Assembly: GCA_964462035.1 (NCBI GenBank)
Contig: CAYXAP010000003.1
Coordinates: forward strand, 186,001 to 250,000
Direction of reading: 5' to 3'
Origin: UBA1660 sp964462035
Lineage (GTDB): Bacteria; Myxococcota_A; Polyangia; Polyangiales; Houyiibacteriaceae
Length of the DNA: 64,000 nucleotides
Positions 52,995 to 61,781 of this stretch are shown piece after piece. The notes beneath the pieces are model-generated. The model did no database searches and had not been told where the DNA came from. It was given only the letters and a program-made list of their open reading frames with translations. The position numbers and the translations under genes are program-made. Position 1 is the stretch's first letter, and every line of letters starts with the position of its first letter.

Positions 52995-54281
52995 ATGAGG
53001 GCGAACGTGGTCACCCATGTTCGCGAAATCCTCGTCGCCTTTCTGACGATCGTGGTCCTGTCCTCGAGCGCCGACGCTCAGCTCGCGTCCGAGCAGGATC
53101 CGGCGTCCGAGAGCACCGACGCCGAGCCCGGTTCCACCACCGACGCGGGCCCGTCCGCCGAGCAGGCAGTCCGCGAAGAGGCTCCCATCGAGACGGTGGT
53201 CGAGACCGAGACCGAGACCGTCACGGAAGAGGAGAGCTCCGGTGCGGAAGCCTTCTTCGACTACGATGATGGGGCCGGGGTCCGGTCGGTGGACCGACGC
53301 CGTGTGCTCCGCATCAGCCCGCTCTTCGCGGTGCGCGGCGTCATCGACGCCCCCGAGGGGGCCGACGCAGACGGCGAGGCGCGCATCCGGCTCGCCCGCG
53401 TGGTCCTGATGGGCCACCTGGCCGACGGGCACGTCCGCTACTTCTTCCAGCTCGAGGGCGCCGGCGACTTCCGCCTCCTCGACCTCGAGATCGCCTTCGT
53501 TTGGCGGCCGGAGCTGCAGGTCCGCATCGGACGCTTCCGAACGGGCTTCTCGCGACAGTTCATCGCGCCGCTCACCAACATGCAGCTGCCCGTGCGATCG
53601 ATCGTGAGCGACTTCTCGCGCGCCGACCGTGACACCGGCCTGAGCGTGGAGGGGCGGGCGCTCGATGGACGGCTCGAGTACCGGCTCGGCGTCTTCGACG
53701 AGCGACTCACCGCGACGCCGCTGGTGGTCGGCCGAGTGGCCTTCGACCCCTTCGGCGAGATGGCCTTCGACGAGACCGCCGCCCGGGTGCCCGAGGGCCC
53801 GACGCGACTCTCGGTGGGCCTGGCCGCCTACCACGGCGGTCGGCAGACCGAGCAGACCGTCGTGGGCCCGATGGGTGAGGTGACGACCATGCTCGGCCCG
53901 GAGATCGTGCGCTCGGCGATCGGGCTCGACGCCGCGCTCCGCATCGGGCCGGTGCACGCCACGGCCGAAGCCTTCCTCGACCGCCGCGAGGACCCGATGG
54001 GGAACACCCAGGTCGGCGCCGGCGCCTTCGCGCAGGCCGGTGTCTTCGTATGGCCGCGCTTCGTCGAGGTGGTGGCCCGCTACGACTGGCTGACACCCGA
54101 CGAGAGCGCGTCGCTGCGTGGGCTGCAGCGCGCCGCGGTGGGCGGAAATCTCTACCTCCTCGATGGCCGCGCCAAGCTCCAGGCGAGTTACGTCTACACG
54201 GACGTCGACACTCCGATCGCCGGGCAGCTGGCGGCGTTCACGGGCCACATGGTCGATCTCCAGGCCCTGCTCTGGTTCTGA
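52995..54281 (+). CDS. OprO/P-like phosphate-selective porin
   Basis: A 428-residue outer-membrane protein of the OprO/OprP (phosphate-selective porin) family. A signal peptide ends at about residue 29 (SSSADAQ). A Glu/Thr-rich linker (ETVVETETETVTEEE) follows, then the beta-barrel: RRVLRISPLFAVRGVIDAP, RLARVVLMGHLADGHVRYFFQLEG, VRIGRFRTGFSRQFIAP and a final aromatic residue (LQALLWF). The ATG at 52995 gives a correct signal. The divergent methyltransferase gene starts 102 bp away. Substrate preference cannot be read. Confidence 0.82.
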   Translation: MRANVVTHVREILVAFLTIVVLSSSADAQLASEQDPASESTDAEPGSTTDAGPSAEQAVREEAPIETVVETETETVTEEESSGAEAFFDYDDGAGVRSVDRRRVLRISPLFAVRGVIDAPEGADADGEARIRLARVVLMGHLADGHVRYFFQLEGAGDFRLLDLEIAFVWRPELQVRIGRFRTGFSRQFIAPLTNMQLPVRSIVSDFSRADRDTGLSVEGRALDGRLEYRLGVFDERLTATPLVVGRVAFDPFGEMAFDETAARVPEGPTRLSVGLAAYHGGRQTEQTVVGPMGEVTTMLGPEIVRSAIGLDAALRIGPVHATAEAFLDRREDPMGNTQVGAGAFAQAGVFVWPRFVEVVARYDWLTPDESASLRGLQRAAVGGNLYLLDGRAKLQASYVYTDVDTPIAGQLAAFTGHMVDLQALLWF

Positions 54282-54309
54282 AGGAGGCACCCAATGGTAG
54301 GCTCCCACC

Positions 54310-54714
54310 GTGGCCATTCCCGAGAGCGAGGTCGCCGAAGTCGTCGCGGCCGTGTCCGAGCGGATGAAGGAGCCCACCTACGCCCAGCTGGCGGTCGGCA
54401 ACTTCGTCCAGACGCAGCCCCACGTGAGCAAGTTCCTCACTGCGAAGATGGAGCGGCTGGGGGGCGGCGAGGCGGTGATTCACGCGGTCTTCCATGCCGA
54501 GGTGTTGGCGGAGTGTGTGCGGACCCACCACGGGACCGACAAGGCGGTGTCCTTCGCGAGGCTCGACGAGACCTCCGGGGCAGACCCGGTCGGGCGCCTG
54601 GCGGAGACCGAGCCGGCGCTGGCGGCCTACCTGGAAGGCAACGTCGAGGCCCGCATGCGGGGGGTGATCGCCCACGTCGGCCTGGCCCTGGTGGCGGTCC
54701 ACGGCGGGCAGTGA
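54310..54714 (+). CDS. Small protein of unknown function
   Basis: A 134-residue protein with a GTG start at 54310. It is mostly helical (ESEVAEVVAAVSERMKEPTYAQ, ARMRGVIAHVGLALVAVHGG) with no signal peptide or clear motif. It may be conserved among myxobacteria. It lies between a porin gene and purEK on the same strand; the 28-bp gap after the porin permits co-transcription. Nothing indicates its role. Confidence 0.7.
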   Translation: MAIPESEVAEVVAAVSERMKEPTYAQLAVGNFVQTQPHVSKFLTAKMERLGGGEAVIHAVFHAEVLAECVRTHHGTDKAVSFARLDETSGADPVGRLAETEPALAAYLEGNVEARMRGVIAHVGLALVAVHGGQ

Positions 54715-54727
54715 GGGGATGTTCCTT

Positions 54728-54745
54728 GACGAGGGACCCCTCGTC
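54728..54745. promoter_or_regulatory. Palindrome upstream of purEK
   Basis: GACGAGGG-AC-CCCTCGTC is a perfect 8-2-8 inverted repeat. It overlaps TTGACG (54726-54731), a good -35 box, but no clear -10 follows. It could be an operator of purE-purK or a short terminator of the gene before it. It lies 51 bp before the purE start. Confidence 0.5.
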
Positions 54746-54796
54746 GATCAATGGCCCTGCCTGTGCCGAGAGCGACGACACCGGGAGCACTGAGCC

Positions 54797-55300
54797 GTGA
54801 GTGAAGCCGTACAGCCGCTGGTCGGCGTGGTCATGGGGAGCCAGTCCGACTGGGAGACCATGAAGGGGTGCATCGAGATTCTCGAAGCGCTCGAGGTCCC
54901 CAACGAGCGCCGGGTGGTCAGCGCCCATCGCACACCGGACCTGCTCGTCGAGTACGCCAAGGGCGCCGAGGGCCGTGGGCTCGAGGTGCTCATCGCCGGG
55001 GCCGGCGGAGCGGCTCACCTCCCGGGGATGGTCGCCAGCATGACCGTGCTCCCCGTCCTCGGGGTACCGGTGAAGTCCCGCGCGCTCAGCGGGATGGACT
55101 CGCTGCTCTCGATCGTGCAGATGCCGCGCGGGATTCCGGTCGGAACCCTCGCCATCGGAGCGGCCGGCGCCATGAATGCGGGGCTGTTGGCGGCGTCGAT
55201 GCTCGGGTCGAAGCACCCGGAGATTCGAGAGCGGCTCCGCGAGTGGCGGCAGGGCCGGACCAACGAGGTCCTCGCGAATGGAGAGCTCCCCCCGCTCTGA
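54797..55300 (+). CDS. purE: N5-carboxyaminoimidazole ribonucleotide mutase
   Basis: A 167-residue class I PurE, which turns N5-CAIR into CAIR in purine synthesis. The signature segments are complete: MGSQSDW at 13-19, SAHRTPD near 43 and AGAGGAAHLPGM near 68. It starts at GTG 54797. purK, which makes its substrate, follows after 18 bp, the standard pair. Cytoplasmic, octameric in the family. Confidence 0.97.
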   Translation: MSEAVQPLVGVVMGSQSDWETMKGCIEILEALEVPNERRVVSAHRTPDLLVEYAKGAEGRGLEVLIAGAGGAAHLPGMVASMTVLPVLGVPVKSRALSGMDSLLSIVQMPRGIPVGTLAIGAAGAMNAGLLAASMLGSKHPEIRERLREWRQGRTNEVLANGELPPL

Positions 55301-55318
55301 GGGGGACGGAGGCGCGCC

Positions 55319-56386
55319 ATGAAGCTCGGCATTCTCGGAGGAGGCCAGCTCGGGCGCATGATCGCGCTCGCTGCCCATCCACTCGGCATCGAGACCCTGG
55401 TGGTCGACCCGAAGGAGCGTTGCCCCGCGGGCGACGTGACGGAGCACGTCTCGGCGGCCTACGACGACCCGGCGGCGATCGCGCGGCTCGCGGAGTTCTC
55501 GGACGTCGTGACCTACGAGTTCGAGAACGTGCCGGTCGCGACGACGGAGGCGCTGGCGAAGCACGCGCCGGTTCGGCCGACCGTCGGCGCGCTGGCGATG
55601 AGCTCGGACCGGCTCACCGAGAAGCGCGCGTTGAACGCGCTCGGCGTCGAGACGGCGCCCTTCGCTGCCGTGGACGACGAGGCGAGCCTGAACGCGGCCG
55701 TGGCGGAGCTCGGGCTACCGTCGATCCTCAAGACGCGGCGCTTCGGCTACGACGGCAAGGGGCAGTGGCTCCTGCGGGAGGCGGCCGACGTCGCGGCGGT
55801 CGGCCCGATCGACCGCCCGATGATCCTCGAAGGCTTCGTTCCGTTCCGGCGCGAGCTGAGCGTCATCGGCGTACGCGCCGTCGACGGCACCTTCGATGCC
55901 TACCCGCTGCCGGACAACCGGCACGAGAGTGGGGTGCTCGTGGCGTCGCGGGCGCCGGCGGAGGTCGACGAGTCGATGACCACGCGCGCCCACGAGATCG
56001 CGCGACTGCTCGCCGAGGACCTCGACTACGTGGGCGTCTTCGCGGTCGAGCTCTTCGACACGCCCGGAGGGTTGGTCGCCAACGAGGTGGCGCCGCGTGT
56101 GCACAACTCGGGGCACTGGACCATCGAGGGCGCGGAGACGAGCCAATTCGAGAACCACGTGCGCGCGGTGATGGGGCTGCCGCTCGGCTCCTGCGCGGCG
56201 CGGGGTGTGTGCGAGATGCGGAATTTCCTCGGGGAGATGCCGCCGACCGAGGCCATCCTCGCGGTGCCGGGTGCGCACCTGCACGACTACGCGAAGGCGC
56301 CGAAGAAGGGCCGGAAGATCGGCCACGTCACGGTGACGGCGGAGGACGAGGCGACGCTGGACGCGCGCCTCGCGAAGCTCCCCTGA
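55319..56386 (+). CDS. purK: N5-carboxyaminoimidazole ribonucleotide synthase
   Basis: A 355-residue ATP-grasp enzyme making N5-CAIR from AIR, ATP and bicarbonate. The start GILGGGQLGRMIALAAHPLG is the family N-terminus. RFGYDGKGQWL and VELFDTPGGLVANEVAPRVHNSGHWTIEG form the ATP-grasp site. GAGGGGGACGGAGG before the ATG gives a strong ribosome site. Partner of PurE upstream. Length is normal. Confidence 0.97.
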   Translation: MKLGILGGGQLGRMIALAAHPLGIETLVVDPKERCPAGDVTEHVSAAYDDPAAIARLAEFSDVVTYEFENVPVATTEALAKHAPVRPTVGALAMSSDRLTEKRALNALGVETAPFAAVDDEASLNAAVAELGLPSILKTRRFGYDGKGQWLLREAADVAAVGPIDRPMILEGFVPFRRELSVIGVRAVDGTFDAYPLPDNRHESGVLVASRAPAEVDESMTTRAHEIARLLAEDLDYVGVFAVELFDTPGGLVANEVAPRVHNSGHWTIEGAETSQFENHVRAVMGLPLGSCAARGVCEMRNFLGEMPPTEAILAVPGAHLHDYAKAPKKGRKIGHVTVTAEDEATLDARLAKLP

Positions 56387-56393
56387 GCGCGTT

Positions 56394-57368
56394 CTAGAAT
56401 ACCTGGCTGCGGTAGCCGATGGCGCGCTCGAAGGCAGCGCCGATGGCGGGCACCGTGAAGACCCAGCGCAGCTTCCAGAGCGGCGAGTGACACTCGGCGG
56501 GATCGAGTCGCTCCTCCCACAGGGCCTGGAGCGCGTCGGCGGCGTGGCCGGCGAGCACCTCGAGCATCTTCGCGCCGAGCTCCGGCGTCGCGTGGGCGGG
56601 GTCGCCTGCGTAGCTCTCGCGCATGAAGTACTGCAGCTTCTCGCGGAACCCACGCACCATGCCGACGATGTTCGTCTCACGCAGCGGCGGGGCGTTGCGC
56701 TCTTCGAGGTCCTTCTCCACCGTGCGCTGGGGGAGAGCGCGATGGTCGCGGACCTTCTCGCCCAGAAGGTGGAGCAGCAGCGAGGTCTCGACCGCGCCGC
56801 CGTGGGTATCGCCGCGGAGCTTGTCGGCGCTGGTGCCCTCGAGCTCGCCGAGCACGTCTTCGAGGCTGGTGCTCCCATCGGTGAGCTTGGTGATGAGCAG
56901 CGAGAAGATGCTGACCATCCGGATGCCGTGCTCGCGGTTCACGTTCGCGCAGGCCTGCTCGATGTTCACGAAGTGGCGCGGACCGCCGTGGAAGCTACCG
57001 ACCCAGACATGGCGGAAGCCTTGCTTGGCGAGGGAGCGGCCGAGGTCTTCGAGCACCGCGCGGATGGTGGAGCCACGGAAGGCGACCGAGCCCGGTTGGG
57101 GCACGACGTCGGTGGCCACGTAGATTGGCGGCAGGTGGACGAATTCGATCTCCGGGTCGCGCTCGGACAGGAGCTCGAGCGCTCGCAGCGTGATCCCTTC
57201 GGCCTCGTGGTTGTCCGCGACGACCGGCAGGTGCGGACCGTGCACTTCGAGCGGTGAGCAGCTCACGGTGACCACCGTCTTCGCGCGGTCCATCGCAGCG
57301 AAGTCGGCCCCCGTCAGGTACTGCCACTCTCGAACCCGCGCCCGCGTCCCCGTCGCATCGTAGTCCAT
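56394..57368 (-). CDS. Creatininase-family amidohydrolase
   Basis: A 324-residue metal-dependent hydrolase of the creatininase family (creatininase, MftE, ArfB). Metal-ligand motifs are in place: EVHGPHLPVVADNHEAEG (about 40-57), SFHGGPRHFVNI and DTHGGAVETSLLL. The family cuts C-N bonds in amides such as creatinine or formamidopyrimidines, or processes peptides. Here it is single, convergent with purK, so purine-related work is possible but not shown. The start ATG at 57368 was preferred over 57410 on conservation. Confidence 0.87.
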   Translation of the reverse strand: MDYDATGTRARVREWQYLTGADFAAMDRAKTVVTVSCSPLEVHGPHLPVVADNHEAEGITLRALELLSERDPEIEFVHLPPIYVATDVVPQPGSVAFRGSTIRAVLEDLGRSLAKQGFRHVWVGSFHGGPRHFVNIEQACANVNREHGIRMVSIFSLLITKLTDGSTSLEDVLGELEGTSADKLRGDTHGGAVETSLLLHLLGEKVRDHRALPQRTVEKDLEERNAPPLRETNIVGMVRGFREKLQYFMRESYAGDPAHATPELGAKMLEVLAGHAADALQALWEERLDPAECHSPLWKLRWVFTVPAIGAAFERAIGYRSQVF

Positions 57369-57422
57369 GCGAAACCCTGGCCCCCCCGACCGGGATTCGC
57401 AAGACGACACCCAGTGTCATAG

Positions 57423-57486
57423 GGGACGCTCGTTTTCATCGTTTTCATTCTCGTGGAACCACGAAAACGATGAAAACGAGCGTCCC
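57423..57486. other. Long near-perfect hairpin at the repeat cluster edge
   Basis: A 24-bp left arm, GGGACGCTCGTTTTCATCG plus TTTTC (57423-57446), and its exact complement (57463-57486) flank a 16-nt centre that itself contains a CGTGG-AA-CCACG stem. It is the only place where two repeat cores face each other. It lies 54 bp before the creatininase start. It may act as a terminator, a protein-binding site or a mobile-repeat unit. Confidence 0.85.
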
Positions 57487-57574
57487 TGGTGTCTGCTGCG
57501 GGGCTTCTCGGGGTTCTTGCGGTCTGGCGGATGGGGAATGAAAACGATGAAAACGAGCGTCCCCGGGAGGTCCC

Positions 57575-57674
57575 NNNNNNNNNNNNNNNNNNNNNNNNNN
57601 NNNNNNNNNNNNNNNNNNNNNNNNNNNNNNNNNNNNNNNNNNNNNNNNNNNNNNNNNNNNNNNNNNNNNNNNNN
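57575..57674. other. Assembly gap (100 N)
   Basis: Exactly 100 N, the usual placeholder for a scaffold gap of unknown size. It is inside the repeat cluster, which explains the break. The real distance between the flanks is not known. Confidence 0.99.
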
Positions 57675-57955
57675 CGGTCTGGCGGATGGGGAATGAAAAC
57701 GATGAAAACGAGCGTCCCCGGGAGGTCCCCGGGAGGTCCCGCTTGCGGTCTGGCGGATGGGGAATGAAAACGATGAAAACGAGCGTCCCCGGGAGGTCCC
57801 GAGCGCCCGGGAGGTCCCGGGTCCCCGGGAGGTGCCGGAGAACGAGCGTCCCCGGGAGGTCGATGGGGAATGAAAACGATGAAAACGAGCGTCCCCGGGA
57901 GGTCCCGGAGGTCGATGGGCGGGAGGTCCCGGGAGGTCCCGGAGGTCGATGGGGG

Positions 57956-60127
57956 TCAGAGGGAGCGGAGGTAGGCGATGAGGTCGGCGAGCTCGTCGGC
58001 GCTGAGGGTGCTGGTGGTGCCATGGGTGTCGGCGGCGTTCCGGGTGGTGAGCACTTCTTCGAGCGAGGTCGCGCTGCCGTCGTGCAGGTAGCGGGGCTGG
58101 TGCCAGAGGCCGCGGAGGGTGGGGGTGTCGAGGCCGGTGAGCGCCTCACCGATGCGGCCGCCGCTGCCGTCGCCGAACGTGCCGACGTCGTGGAGCACGG
58201 GCGCGCCGTCGACGATCTCGCTGTCGGTGAACGTCGGCGCCGCGTGGCAGGTCGGACACCCCGCGCTGGCGAACACGGTCTCGCCGCGAGCTGCGGCAGC
58301 CGAGAGCGCGCCGCCCTCGAGCTCGGGGCTCGGGAGGTGCGTGTCGAGCGTCTCGAGGTAGGCGACCAGGGCGTCGAGCGGCTCCGAGCGGCCGGCCTTC
58401 GGCTCCCCGAGCGGGTCCTCGGTGGCCTCGAAGTCCGCGTCGCTCATCAACCCGGTGCCATCGAAGTGGGTCCGGATGTCGTTCTCGAAGTCCTGGAGCT
58501 CGTCGAAGTTCGCGGTCCAGTGGAAGGGGCCCGCGCCCATCCGCCCGAAGAGCGGAGGGGTCCGGCGAAGGCCCTCGCCGCGCTGGGTGAAGTCCCAGAC
58601 CCGATGGTCCGAGTCTCCCTCCAGGTGACAGTGCGCGCAGGCCATGTAGCCGTCGCGCCCGAGCCGTGGGTCCGCGGAGTCGTTGAAGAGCCGCTTGCCC
58701 TCGAGCACCTGCGCGTCGAGCGGCTCGCTCGCCACCGTAGCGAGCGTCGACACCACCGTGGGCAGTCCACTGAAGTCGGTGACGTCGTAGACCTCGAGCC
58801 GGCGGTCCAGACTCGCGTGGACCACCAGGTGACGGTCACCCGCGTCGAGCGCCAAGCCGACTGGCGCGTGGCCGATCCCGAGGATGGTCCCGGCCGCCGA
58901 GCTCCCCAGCTCGTCGATGCGCTCGACCACGCGCGCTCCCCGAGCCGCGACGAAGAGCGTGTCGCCACGGCTGGAGAGCACACCGCTCGAGAGCAGCCCG
59001 CGATTGTCGAGCTGGCGGCGCGACTCGAAGCGTTCGCGCCAGCCCTCGTCCGTTCGCTCCAGCACGCTGATGACCGCTCGCACGGTGGTGTCGGAGCGCA
59101 GGTCGCTGCCGGTCAGGAAGCGCCCCTCGGCGTAGTTCGCCTGGAGCGAGGGAACGAGGATTCGGTCACCGATCGGCGAGACCAGGATCGAGTCCAGGTA
59201 CGAAGGTACCCCGCCGCTCTCGGTGTCGGAGCCCGCCTGCGGGTCCACCTGGAGCGTCACCACCTCCACCTCGTCGGTGGCCGGATCGAAGAGCGCGATC
59301 TCCGCCCCCGAGTCGGGCGAGCGCCAGCGACTGACCGCGATGCGTCCGTCCGGCAGGAGCGCGAGCGCGCGAGCGTCGGCGATGACGGGCACGCGGCGGA
59401 CGAGCGTGCGGGTCGGCAGCGCGATCTCGCCCAGCTCACCGGTGCCCTGCAGCGAGACCCACACGGAATCACCCGCTGCGATCGCCGCGTGCGGCCTCGC
59501 GTTCGCGGGCATCGGGATGGTGAACGCGTCACCCTCGCTCGGAGTGGACAGCATGACCGCGTCCCGGCAGGTGATGGCGAGCTCCTCGCGCCCGTTCCAT
59601 CGGTAGGTGCTCAGGGTCCGCGGCTCGTCGCAGGTCGCCACGCGGGTGACGAGGCTCAGCTCTCCGCCGACGCTGAGGTCGGCGATGGTGAACACGTCCG
59701 CGTCGGGCTCCACCACGGCGAAGAGCCCGGTCTCGAGTCGGGCGATCGTCCCGCTCTGGCGGGGAGCGTGGGTCGGGCGCTCGGTGATCGCCACGACCGC
59801 GCCTGCCGTCCGCGTGCCCCCCTCGGGGCCTTCGACGGTGACCACGACCGAATAGCGGCCGGGAGCGTCCCACGTCACGTCGAGCGCGCCGTCGTCGTCC
59901 TCCATCTCGCGGCCGTCGCCGAGGTCGAAGAGGTAGCGGACCCCGCCGGTGGATGCGGTCGCGTCGAGGAGCACCCGCATCCCGACGTCGGCGACCGAAG
60001 GCGCCGAGAGGCTGGCCGAGAGCGCTTCGGGACCGAAGTCGCGTGGTCCAGCGTCGCTGGGTGCCGGAGTGTCGTCACCGCACGCGAGCGCGCAGAGGAC
60101 GAGAGCGAGGAGTGCGTGTCGAATCAA
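57956..60127 (-). CDS. Di-haem cytochrome lipoprotein, MauG/peroxidase-like
   Basis: A 723-residue lipoprotein. A lipobox (LVLCALACG) is followed by a PKD-like domain (about 40-110, LDATASTGGVRYLFDLGDG), a beta-propeller-like middle region, and a C-terminal di-haem part with c-type motifs CAHCH and CPTCH. The segment TPTLRGLWHQPRYLHDGSA is typical of MauG / bacterial cytochrome-c peroxidases, which act on proteins or peroxide in the periplasm. The TTG start at 60127 follows the stop of the LVIVD gene by 16 bp with a GAGGG site, so the two form an operon. The substrate is unknown. Confidence 0.85.
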   Translation of the reverse strand: MIRHALLALVLCALACGDDTPAPSDAGPRDFGPEALSASLSAPSVADVGMRVLLDATASTGGVRYLFDLGDGREMEDDDGALDVTWDAPGRYSVVVTVEGPEGGTRTAGAVVAITERPTHAPRQSGTIARLETGLFAVVEPDADVFTIADLSVGGELSLVTRVATCDEPRTLSTYRWNGREELAITCRDAVMLSTPSEGDAFTIPMPANARPHAAIAAGDSVWVSLQGTGELGEIALPTRTLVRRVPVIADARALALLPDGRIAVSRWRSPDSGAEIALFDPATDEVEVVTLQVDPQAGSDTESGGVPSYLDSILVSPIGDRILVPSLQANYAEGRFLTGSDLRSDTTVRAVISVLERTDEGWRERFESRRQLDNRGLLSSGVLSSRGDTLFVAARGARVVERIDELGSSAAGTILGIGHAPVGLALDAGDRHLVVHASLDRRLEVYDVTDFSGLPTVVSTLATVASEPLDAQVLEGKRLFNDSADPRLGRDGYMACAHCHLEGDSDHRVWDFTQRGEGLRRTPPLFGRMGAGPFHWTANFDELQDFENDIRTHFDGTGLMSDADFEATEDPLGEPKAGRSEPLDALVAYLETLDTHLPSPELEGGALSAAAARGETVFASAGCPTCHAAPTFTDSEIVDGAPVLHDVGTFGDGSGGRIGEALTGLDTPTLRGLWHQPRYLHDGSATSLEEVLTTRNAADTHGTTSTLSADELADLIAYLRSL

Positions 60128-60143
60128 GACGGTCGGTGCACCC

Positions 60144-61754
60144 TCACTCGGTGGTGAAGGTGGCGGTGAAGGCTTCGGTGGTGGCGTTGCCGTTGAAGTC
60201 GATGATGCCACCGGCGGGGATCTCGAGCGTGTAGGAGGTCCCTGGCGCCAGCGGACAGAAGGGGTGGAAGTTCACGATGGTCTCTTGCGCAGAGACCACA
60301 CCCGCGACCCGAGCGCCAGAGTCGGTCTCGGTCAAGCGCACGCTCCCTTCGAAGGCGCTCTTCACGTCGACGAACTCCCCGAAGGTAACGCCGACGCGGC
60401 TGGTGACCGGGACCGCCGCGGCGCCGTCCGCGGGCCACACGTAGGTGACGCTCGGCGAGGCCGTGTCCGGCTCGAGCTCGTAGGGGATGACCGAGCTTCC
60501 CTGATCGTCGATGGCGTCGTCGTCGACGCTCAGCACCGCGACGTTCCCGATGGGAGTGATCGTGTCCAGGTCCCCTTCGAGGTCCAGTCGCGTGACCTCG
60601 GTGATGTCCGGCATCGTGCTGAGGTCGTAGATGGCCGCGAAGCGGCTCTCGCCGACGAATGCCAGGTGGTCCTTCACGAAGACGTAGCCGCCGTTTCCGT
60701 CGCTGATGTTCTCGCCGAGGAAGGTCGGGTTCTCCGGGTCGCTGACGTCATAGACCAAGACGCCGCCGCCGCCGTCCTTGTTCGCGTAGTAGACGTTGCC
60801 GCCGGTGAAGTTGGTGAAGTACGCGCCCCGCGGCTCACCGGTCGAGTCCCGAGCGAGGAAGTCGCCGCCGGGGATGGGCTGCGGATTCAGCGGATCGGAC
60901 ACGTCGAGGAGTGCGGTCCGCGGGCCTTCGGCGGCCGTCGCGATCAGCAGATTGCCCACCACCTGCACCTGGCCGACGCGCAAGGTGGGCTCCCAGCTGT
61001 ACTGTCCGACCACGCGGGCATCGGTCGGGTCGGTGGCGTCGACGATGTAGACGCCGTTGTCGGCGGCGCCCACATAGACGAAGGGGACCTGCCAGAAGAC
61101 GCTGAGCGCGACGCGGGCGTACGCGTCTGGATAGAAGAAGCCCTCGAGGTTCAGGTTGGCGACCGGCTCCGGCGCGGAGGTATCGCTGATGTCCCAGAAC
61201 TGGATGCCCCCCCCGCCGAACATCAGGTAGGCCTCGACCGAGTCGACCACGGCCCACTGCCCACCGATGGAGCTGAAGCCGATCGAGTGCGACTCGCGCA
61301 TCGTGGGCGAGTGGCCCGTGCCTCGCACGATCGGGTCGCAGGGGTCGGAGAAGTCCCAGAAGGTCAGCCCACCGTTGCCGGACTCGGGAGCCCACGGCAT
61401 CAAGAGGTAGCCGTCGTACATCGTCACCAGGTTGTGGTGCTCGGTGGTGTCGAGCTCGCCGCCGTCGAGGTAGGCGCAGGTCTCGTAGCGCTCGTCCTCG
61501 GTGAAGGTGACGGCGGGACCGCCGGGCCCGTCGTTGGGGCCCCAGGCGTCCGGCGCTGGGAAGGGTCCGGGCTCGAAGGTCGGATCGCAGAGCCCGAGGT
61601 AGGGCACCGGCCCAGCGTCGGTCGTGATCCCTCCGTCGTCGTCGGGCGTCGCGGCGTCGCGACCGCCGTCCATGGGCGCGTCGTCTCCGTCGTCGTCGCC
61701 GCAGGCGAGGGCGAGGGCGAGGGCGGCGGCGAGGGTGTGCTGAAACAAGCGCAT
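60144..61754 (-). CDS. LVIVD-repeat lipoprotein with Ig-like domain
   Basis: A 536-residue lipoprotein (lipobox LALALACG). After an Asp-rich linker it contains about six LVIVD-type beta-propeller repeats (GVYIVDATDPTDARVVGQY, TALLDVSDPLNPQPI, LVYDVSDPENPTFLG). The C-terminus is an SbsA/Big-like Ig domain (VTSRVGVTFGEFVD, YTLEIPAGGIIDFNG). These are envelope scaffolding or binding modules. It is immediately upstream of a di-haem cytochrome gene with the same cell address, so a joint role is likely. Divergent from a carboxylesterase gene. Confidence 0.85.
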   Translation of the reverse strand: MRLFQHTLAAALALALACGDDDGDDAPMDGGRDAATPDDDGGITTDAGPVPYLGLCDPTFEPGPFPAPDAWGPNDGPGGPAVTFTEDERYETCAYLDGGELDTTEHHNLVTMYDGYLLMPWAPESGNGGLTFWDFSDPCDPIVRGTGHSPTMRESHSIGFSSIGGQWAVVDSVEAYLMFGGGGIQFWDISDTSAPEPVANLNLEGFFYPDAYARVALSVFWQVPFVYVGAADNGVYIVDATDPTDARVVGQYSWEPTLRVGQVQVVGNLLIATAAEGPRTALLDVSDPLNPQPIPGGDFLARDSTGEPRGAYFTNFTGGNVYYANKDGGGGVLVYDVSDPENPTFLGENISDGNGGYVFVKDHLAFVGESRFAAIYDLSTMPDITEVTRLDLEGDLDTITPIGNVAVLSVDDDAIDDQGSSVIPYELEPDTASPSVTYVWPADGAAAVPVTSRVGVTFGEFVDVKSAFEGSVRLTETDSGARVAGVVSAQETIVNFHPFCPLAPGTSYTLEIPAGGIIDFNGNATTEAFTATFTTE

Positions 61755-61781
61755 GGGGCGCGCACAGCCTACAGTGCTTTC

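Larger units (their letters stand above)
57421..57955. repeat. Cluster of GAAAACGATGAAAACGAGCGTCCC repeats
   Basis: Six copies of a 24-bp core (a tandem GAAAACGAt/g nonamer followed by AGCGTCCC-type sequence) occur at 57423-57446 (inverted), 57463-57486, 57540-57563, 57695-57718, 57766-57789 and 57872-57895. They are interspersed with GGGAGGTCCC and GGTCTGGCGGATGGGGAAT units. The copies at 57695 and 57766 are 71 bp apart. The scaffold gap falls in the array, so more copies are hidden. No gene is supported; reading frames through it are artefacts. The source and role are unknown. Confidence 0.9.

Noticed and set aside
57421..57955. CRISPR array.
   Set aside because: Spacing between repeats is irregular, one copy is inverted, the intervening DNA is itself repeated, and there are no cas genes.
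57686..60157. An 823-codon forward frame through repeats and the di-haem gene.
   Set aside because: It begins in the repeat cluster (repeating ENDENERP) and is then the complement of a gene with CxxCH motifs.
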